Assembly: GCA_023518375.1 (NCBI GenBank)
Contig: CP068450.1
Location: 1,276,443 to 1,340,442 of the forward strand
Direction: 5' to 3'
Length of the DNA: 64,000 nucleotides
DNA from: Candidatus Hepatincola sp. Av
GTDB taxonomy: Bacteria; Pseudomonadota; Alphaproteobacteria; WRAU01; Hepatincolaceae
The position numbers and the translations under genes were made by a program. How positions within the stretch are numbered: position 1 is the first letter of the stretch; every line of letters starts with the position of its first letter. Below are positions 59,289 to 64,000 of this stretch, one piece after another. The notes beneath the pieces were generated by a model. It made no database searches, was not told the DNA's origin, and saw nothing but the letters and a program-made list of their open reading frames with translations.

Positions 59289-60926
59289 ATGTTTAAACAA
59301 AAACTAAAATTACATCAAATAAGTGCTACTAACTATATTGTTATCAGTAGTATATTTTTAGTATTTCTATATAATATTCCTAATTTTATAATTAAAGTAC
59401 AATTAAATCATAGCCATCACATGGTTTATTTTAAAGCTATAACTGTTACTTTAGCGGAGGTCTGTTTAGCTTTAGCTGTGCTGATATTATTTTTAGGCAT
59501 TGTATCTTTTTCTAGAGTCTTATTAAAGTTTTTCATACTAACTTTTATAATTTTATCTTCAGTTTTTGCCTATTATGTATTTACTTATAAGATTTTTATA
59601 GATGAAATGCTAATAGATACAATCCTTAAAACTAACCAAGCTGAAATTAGGAATGTTCTTTCTATTTCTTTTTTTGTATACCTATTACTATTTACAGTTA
59701 TACCAAGTTTTGTTTTCATATATGTAATAAGAATCCAACCTTATCTAAGATTTACTAGTTTTTTTAAGCACTTTAGCAAAACATTAGCTATTGTTTTTGG
59801 ATTTTTAATATTAGTAGGAGGTTTAAACTATAAGTTATACGTTAATAATATGTTGCTCCACCAACATTTTCAATATGCAAAATATACTACAAAGTCTTCT
59901 TTAAGTTTTTATATGCCTTTAAACTATGTAGCGGCTATTTTGCAATATGCTAAAGGTATTTATATTTTTAAATATAATAACACAAAAAATATTGCTGAAG
60001 AATACCCCTTTAAGTTGCCAACAAGTTTAGCTAATACTAGCCTGAATATAATTTTAGTAATAGGAGAAAGTGCAAGAGCCGACCATCAATCTTTAAATGG
60101 TTATACCAGAGATACTAATCCAAACTTAGAAAAAGTAAAAAATTTAGTAACTTATCCTAATGTTTCTTCATGTAATACTTACTCGGTAGGTGCGATTAAT
60201 TGTTTATTATCTTATAAAAGTAGGGAAGAGTTCAAAATAAATTTACAGGAAAGTAATTTGGTATCTGTTTTTAATACTTTAGGATTTGCTAGTTATTTTT
60301 TAAGCACTCAAAGTATTTATAATGATTTTAATTACATGTATTTTCCTTTTAAAGATGTGCAAACAAAAATTCTTAATAATAAAATTCGCAAGGAAGTTCC
60401 TACAGGATCTTATTTGTATGATGCTTATCTTTTACCTTTTTTACAAGATATTGCTACCAATAAGAATAATCCTCATAAATTAATTGTAGTTTATTTAATA
60501 GGCTCACATATGCCTTATAATACCCGTTATCCTAGTAGTTTTAGGGTATTTAAAGGGATAGATAACAACCTAGATTCCTATGATAATACGATATTATATA
60601 CGGATTATATATTATCTAAGATAATAGAGAGATATAGGAAGCAAAGGACATTTTTATATTACGTCTCAGATCATGGAGAGAGTTTAGGAGAGGGGGGAGT
60701 ATATTATCATGGAGCAAAGTACGAGATAGCACCGAAGGAGCAAAAGAATGTGGCACAGTTTATATGGGCATCTGATTCAATGGTAAGCTTAATGGGATCT
60801 TCATGGGAGAAGATAAAAAGTAATAAGAATAACGATATAAGCCAAGACTATGTATTTCATTCATTATTCCAATGTTTAGGAATAAAGAGTAAGATAGTGA
60901 ATAAAAACCTTAGTATTTGTAATTAA
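59289..60926 (+). CDS. eptA: Phosphoethanolamine transferase, EptA-like (copy 2)
   Basis: A paralog of the preceding gene with the same layout: five membrane segments (about residues 16-205), GESARADHQSLNGYTRDTNPN, SCNTYSVGAINC (residues 294-305), GSHMPYNTRYP and SDHGESLGEGGVYYHG. The nucleophile position corresponds to Ser299 instead of Thr, as in copy 1; the two cysteines around it are kept. It has 545 residues. The N-terminal two thirds have diverged strongly from copy 1, but the C-terminal 115 residues are almost identical. It may modify a different envelope acceptor from copy 1. Confidence 0.88.
   Translation: MFKQKLKLHQISATNYIVISSIFLVFLYNIPNFIIKVQLNHSHHMVYFKAITVTLAEVCLALAVLILFLGIVSFSRVLLKFFILTFIILSSVFAYYVFTYKIFIDEMLIDTILKTNQAEIRNVLSISFFVYLLLFTVIPSFVFIYVIRIQPYLRFTSFFKHFSKTLAIVFGFLILVGGLNYKLYVNNMLLHQHFQYAKYTTKSSLSFYMPLNYVAAILQYAKGIYIFKYNNTKNIAEEYPFKLPTSLANTSLNIILVIGESARADHQSLNGYTRDTNPNLEKVKNLVTYPNVSSCNTYSVGAINCLLSYKSREEFKINLQESNLVSVFNTLGFASYFLSTQSIYNDFNYMYFPFKDVQTKILNNKIRKEVPTGSYLYDAYLLPFLQDIATNKNNPHKLIVVYLIGSHMPYNTRYPSSFRVFKGIDNNLDSYDNTILYTDYILSKIIERYRKQRTFLYYVSDHGESLGEGGVYYHGAKYEIAPKEQKNVAQFIWASDSMVSLMGSSWEKIKSNKNNDISQDYVFHSLFQCLGIKSKIVNKNLSICN
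60052..60163 (+). repeat. Short conserved block shared by eptA copies (unit A2)
   Basis: This is the partner of 58119-58230 around the GESARADH motif; the two differ at only a handful of positions and the surrounding sequences are divergent. Confidence 0.7.
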
Positions 60927-60942
60927 AGTTGTAAATTAATAT
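60574..60942 (+). repeat. Near-identical 3' block of eptA copies (unit B2)
   Basis: This is the partner of 58665-59033. Similarity decays after the stop codon, but a degenerate echo (GCTA, an A run, AAAGAAAGATTTT) is still found in both 3' flanks, so the original duplication was larger than the conserved block. Confidence 0.92.
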
Positions 60943-61189
60943 AAGTATTACAATTCACAGGCTATAAAAAAAAGAAAGATTTTCTTAGCATTAGAATTCT
61001 TAAAGCAAGTGTAAGGTCAAATTAATAAATCAAAAATAAATTGTTTTATGAAGAAAATTTTAAGAATAAAGAAGAATTTCACGTAAATTAACTTATTAAC
61101 AAGATATTTTATATTTTAAAATTAAAGTAGGTGCTTTCAAAAAAATATATTACTCTAGTATTAGTAGTTAAAATACTTAAGAGGGAAGA

Positions 61190-61939
61190 ATGTTTATACT
61201 TATAGGATTAGTAGTAGTTTGTTTATTAATTGCTATTTTAGGTTTACGGATAATTTACCAATTTGAAGAAGGGGTAATATTTACCTTAGGAAAATATACA
61301 GGTTTAAAAAAAGCTGGTTTAAATTGGATTATTCCCTTTGGTATTCAAGACCTACAAAAAATTGATATGCGTTTAAAAACTGTAGATGTCCAAAAGCAAG
61401 AAATCATCACTAAAGATAATATCTCTATTATGGCTAGTGCGGTTGTGTATTTTAGAATATCTAATGCAGAAGTAGCCTTAATTAAGGTGCAAAACATTAA
61501 TTTTGCTGTGTCTCAATTTACTCAAGCTGCATTACGAGATGTGGTAGGGAACCAAGAATTAGATGTGGTTTTAGCTGAACGGGAAAAAATTGGTATAAAG
61601 ATTAAAGAAATTATAGATGCTGAAACAGCTAATTGGGGCGTATTTGTAGAAAATATTAAAATTCAAGAAATTGAAATTCCCCAAGAATTAAAAAGAGCTA
61701 TGGCAAAACAAGCTGAAGCCGAACGGGAACGAAGAGCTATGATTATTTCTTCCGATGGTGAATTGCAAGCCTCTAAAAATTTACAAGATGCGGCCGAAGC
61801 CTTATCTAAACACCCAGCTGCCATGCAATTAAGAACTTTACAAACCATTCGGGATATTTCTACTAACTCTTCCCAAAAAATTGTAATGTTTATGCCAAAC
61901 GACTTTACCAAAGTTCTTGCTAAAATCACAGAAAACTAA
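61190..61939 (+). CDS. Slipin/stomatin-like SPFH membrane protein
   Basis: SPFH (band 7) proteins form membrane scaffolds that control protein turnover and lipid domains. One N-terminal membrane segment (about residues 2-21) precedes RIIYQFEEGVIFTLGKYTGLKKAGLNWIIPF and the SPFH core with VDVQKQEIITKDNISIMASAVVYFRI. A helical region rich in Glu/Arg/Ala follows (RAMAKQAEAERERRAMIISSDGELQASKNLQDAAEALSKHPAAMQLR), typical of slipins. It has 249 residues. No NfeD-type protease partner is adjacent. Confidence 0.92.
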   Translation: MFILIGLVVVCLLIAILGLRIIYQFEEGVIFTLGKYTGLKKAGLNWIIPFGIQDLQKIDMRLKTVDVQKQEIITKDNISIMASAVVYFRISNAEVALIKVQNINFAVSQFTQAALRDVVGNQELDVVLAEREKIGIKIKEIIDAETANWGVFVENIKIQEIEIPQELKRAMAKQAEAERERRAMIISSDGELQASKNLQDAAEALSKHPAAMQLRTLQTIRDISTNSSQKIVMFMPNDFTKVLAKITEN

Positions 61940-61976
61940 ATAAACAAAATAAAATTAAAGGTAAAAACTCCAAAAA

Positions 61977-62021
61977 ATATTTACACTTTTGTAAATTACC
62001 ACTTTACAAAAGTGTAAATAT
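61977..62021. promoter_or_regulatory. Perfect 19-bp inverted repeat made of two TTTACA-N4-TGTAAA-type dyads
   Basis: The arms 61977-61995 and 62003-62021 are exactly complementary with a 7-base loop. Each arm is itself a near-palindrome (TTTACACTTTTGTAAA at 61980-61995 and TTTACAAAAGTGTAAA at 62003-62018), which is more like a double operator than a terminator; no T run follows. The right arm contains the -35 element of the promoter below. Confidence 0.75.
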
Positions 62022-62031
62022 AGTATATAAT
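62003..62031 (+). promoter_or_regulatory. Promoter of the metzincin gene pair
   Basis: TTTACA (62003-62008), exactly 17 bases, then a perfect TATAAT (62026-62031). Five and six of six match the sigma-70 consensus. Transcription would start near 62038, giving a leader of about 175 bases. The -35 lies inside the operator-like dyad, so a bound regulator would exclude polymerase. Confidence 0.65.
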
Positions 62032-62039
62032 ACTTCAAT

Positions 62040-62089
62040 ATTACAATGTAATCCCTAAAAAATTAGGTAAAATAGTAATATTACATTGT
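62040..62089 (+). promoter_or_regulatory. Structured leader/operator region with ATTACA...TGTAAT dyads
   Basis: ATTACAATGTAAT (62040-62052) is a palindrome around one central base. ACAATGTAAT (62043-62052) is also complementary to ATTACATTGT (62080-62089), enclosing a second stem CCTAA/TTAGG (62054-62058 with 62063-62067). It could be a nested RNA hairpin at the start of the transcript or further copies of the TTACA/TGTAA box. Confidence 0.55.
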
Positions 62090-62212
62090 CTATAAATAGT
62101 TTAAGTTTCTTTAAGCTAATTAATCTAAAGTTATTTTCTATAAGAAATTTTAGTTTTTTTTATATCTCTTCATCTTCATCTTTATTTTTAACTTTATCTA
62201 ATGAGGTCTTAT

Positions 62213-63022
62213 ATGGCAATAGATTTAGAAATAAAAGTGTTATTTTGTTATAGTCCGCAAGTATTACAAAAAACCTACTCTAATTTAAACGAACTAAAAA
62301 CAGATAATAAAGTTATATGCGATGCCACCACCGGTATTTTAGGGCAAAATATAAATAGAGGAATATATAAGATTAGGGTTCTTAATGTGGGTAACCATGA
62401 GGTTAAAAACCTCCAGAAGATAAATGGAATCATGCGTCATTGTTTAACACATATGCAAATGCGTCAACTTGTAATAGGTCTGGCAACAAATGCTAGTTAT
62501 ATTGTACCTATGTATGGTAGTTTACTTAAGCAACTCCTAATCCTTAAAAATTACTATAAGGCTACAGTAGTAGTTTTACAGTTGGTATTATGTCAAAACA
62601 CAACAAATGCTAGGATAACAGCTACCTCTGGTAAAATTGATATTATTAATTCTAATGAAGCTTTTATTGCAATAGGAAGAACAGTTTCGGCTAATCCAAC
62701 TGTTAATACTATATTTTGGCTGTTGGCTCATGAGTTTGGGCATTTAATGGGTTGTCGGCACCCTTATGGTGCTAAAAGGTCAGGGTTTGATAATGCTGCA
62801 ACTGGTAATAATCATGGGCATTGTTTTATAAACTCTGCCACTAATAAAGTTGAAAGTGGCACACTAATGTCGTATGCTTATCCACCTGTTTTATATTATT
62901 CTAATCCTAATTTATTTGCTTATCCACACCCTCATGAAAATGATGCTTGTGGTGAAGTGGGAAAAAGTGAAGCCTATAAAACTGTAAATGCCAATATTCC
63001 AAAACTAGCAGGAATCTTTTAG
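62213..63022 (+). CDS. Metzincin zinc metalloprotease, reprolysin-like (copy 1)
   Basis: A 269-residue protein built of a metzincin catalytic domain alone. It begins MAIDLEIKVLFCYSPQVLQ, corresponding to the first strand of M12-type catalytic domains. The zinc site is HEFGHLMGCRH with the first His at residue 173; the Met-turn is SGTLMSYAY; YYSNPN and SEAYKTVNANIPKLAGIF match the C-terminal end of bacterial reprolysin-like proteases. There is no signal peptide and no propeptide. The ATG at 62213 has GAGG six bases upstream and aligns with copy 2; an ATG at 62201 is rejected. Cysteines in CRH, HGHC and ACGEVG are shared with copy 2. Confidence 0.85.
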   Translation: MAIDLEIKVLFCYSPQVLQKTYSNLNELKTDNKVICDATTGILGQNINRGIYKIRVLNVGNHEVKNLQKINGIMRHCLTHMQMRQLVIGLATNASYIVPMYGSLLKQLLILKNYYKATVVVLQLVLCQNTTNARITATSGKIDIINSNEAFIAIGRTVSANPTVNTIFWLLAHEFGHLMGCRHPYGAKRSGFDNAATGNNHGHCFINSATNKVESGTLMSYAYPPVLYYSNPNLFAYPHPHENDACGEVGKSEAYKTVNANIPKLAGIF

Positions 63023-63111
63023 TTAATGATTTTATATAGGTTTAAGAATTACTCTACAGGAGGTAGCTATAATTTTTTTTTACAATTATTGAATTAATAT
63101 ATGAGCACATC

Positions 63112-63927
63112 ATGCCACCAGATTTAGATATTAAAGTGCTATTTTGTTATAGCTCAGAGGTATTAAAATATTCCTATCATAACCTTGAGCAATTGAAAGC
63201 CGATAACCAAGGTCTATGTGCTATAACCCAAGATATTCTTAGCAAAAATGTAACAACCTATAATGTATCAGTGACCTTAGCAGGAAACGTAGAAATAGAA
63301 GAGTTACAAGAAAGGTATGGAATGCCTAATTCCACTTTGAATTCAGAACAATTAACACAGTTAGCAGAATGTACGCTAGATACAGAAAAAGTTAGGAATA
63401 GGACTATATTTGATGAATTACCTAATGATTTATTAGAATTAAAAGAAGATTACAATGCCACAGTGTTAGTGTTGCAAGTAGCACTAACAAGTGCTTATGG
63501 TAGGGTTATTGAAGGTGATTCTGCTATTATAGGCACCACAGCAAGTAGGGATAATACAGTAGTTATAGGGAGAAGTCCAAGTATGAAAGATAAACAAACC
63601 TATGTATTTGATGAAACTGTATTAGCCCACGAGTTTGGGCATTTAATGGGTTGCCGGCACCCCACAGGGCTAGCAAACACTGGAGGTTTTGATAATACAC
63701 CAGGTAATAATCATGGGCATTGCCTTTATTCTGCAAAGTTGCGTAGATCTCTTTATGGCACAATCATGTCTTATGCCGATAATATTATTTTGTATTATTC
63801 CAACCCTAATATTTTTCAATACCCTGCAGATTTTAAAAAATATGCTTGTGGTGAAGTTGGAAGAAGCGAAGCCTATTTAACAGTAAATGCCAATATTCAA
63901 AAATTAGCAGGGATATTCCCACCCTAA
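63112..63927 (+). CDS. Metzincin zinc metalloprotease, reprolysin-like (copy 2)
   Basis: A tandem paralog of the preceding gene, 271 residues, starting MPPDLDIKVLFCYSSEVLK. The zinc motif HEFGHLMGCRH again has its first His at residue 173, followed by NNHGHC, Met-turn YGTIMSYAD, YYSNPN and ACGEVGRSEAYLTVNANIQKLAGIFPP. The middle part (about residues 60-130) has diverged most from copy 1, so the two may cut different targets. It has no signal peptide. It starts 89 bp after copy 1 with no separate clear promoter. An extracellular or host target is an inference. Confidence 0.85.
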   Translation: MPPDLDIKVLFCYSSEVLKYSYHNLEQLKADNQGLCAITQDILSKNVTTYNVSVTLAGNVEIEELQERYGMPNSTLNSEQLTQLAECTLDTEKVRNRTIFDELPNDLLELKEDYNATVLVLQVALTSAYGRVIEGDSAIIGTTASRDNTVVIGRSPSMKDKQTYVFDETVLAHEFGHLMGCRHPTGLANTGGFDNTPGNNHGHCLYSAKLRRSLYGTIMSYADNIILYYSNPNIFQYPADFKKYACGEVGRSEAYLTVNANIQKLAGIFPP

Positions 63928-64000
63928 GAATAGGGTAGCTATTAGCTGCAATATAATTTTAATAAAAAACTAAATTTTAGAGACATCAACTTACAAAAAT

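Noticed and set aside
61977..62021. Perfect stem considered as the intrinsic terminator of the slipin gene
   Set aside because: No T tract follows, each arm is itself a dyad, and it overlaps a consensus-like promoter. A dual role cannot be excluded, but terminator alone is the poorer explanation.

Overview
The window is a strongly AT-rich stretch of an alphaproteobacterial chromosome. It carries a complete CckA-ChpT-CtrA phosphorelay, the alphaproteobacterial tuf-rpsJ gene order, and a 16S rRNA with alphaproteobacterial conserved blocks. The low GC, the compact gene layout and a 16S gene with no 23S, 5S or tRNA-Ile/Ala downstream point to a reduced, probably host-associated lineage of the Rickettsiales/Holosporales kind. 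A fructose PTS transporter, pyruvate kinase, tripartite efflux and lipid A-type phosphoethanolamine transferases suggest it is more self-sufficient than a typical intracellular Rickettsia. An extracellular gut symbiont such as a Hepatincola relative is one possibility, but I cannot place it from sequence reading alone.

Layout. 1-14.7 kb: the 3' part of tuf, then an unbroken S10-spc-alpha ribosomal run (rpsJ to rplQ) with secY, adk and rpoA. 14.7-19.5 kb: a small membrane protein, a DegP-type periplasmic protease, a beta-barrel protein, an RluC-type pseudouridine synthase, then yciB and lipB on the minus strand. 19.5-20.9 kb: non-coding DNA with tRNA-Leu(GAG). 20.9-25.8 kb: mgtE, an LptF/G permease, nadK, and chpT and ctrA tail to tail. 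26-34 kb: speD-speE-cckA-recA-alaS. 34-43.2 kb: a secreted cyclophilin, pyk, and a complete MFP-RND-TolC efflux operon. 43.2-45.4 kb: stand-alone 16S rRNA with its own processing stem and terminator. 45.9-47.8 kb: fructose PTS IIABC (minus). 48-57 kb: uvrB, pgpA, greA, yqeY-dnaG-rpoD, a CAU tRNA (probably tRNA-Ile2), a CTP-dependent lipid-kinase-like protein and a TDT/SLAC1 transporter. 57.4-61 kb: two EptA-like phosphoethanolamine transferases. 61.2-64 kb: a slipin and a tandem pair of small metzincin proteases.

Most genes are housekeeping. The unusual signals are: (a) a sharp codon-usage anomaly in tuf that recurs in a nearly identical 369-bp block at the 3' ends of the two eptA paralogs, suggesting gene conversion or transfer; (b) two tandem propeptide-less, signal-less metzincins behind a consensus-like promoter overlapped by repeated TTTACA/TGTAAA dyads; (c) a long-range helix bracketing the solitary 16S gene; (d) a palindrome that exactly fills the -35/-10 spacer of the fructose PTS promoter; (e) the whole cell-cycle phosphorelay within about 6 kb. 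No insertion sequence, prophage or CRISPR array is visible.
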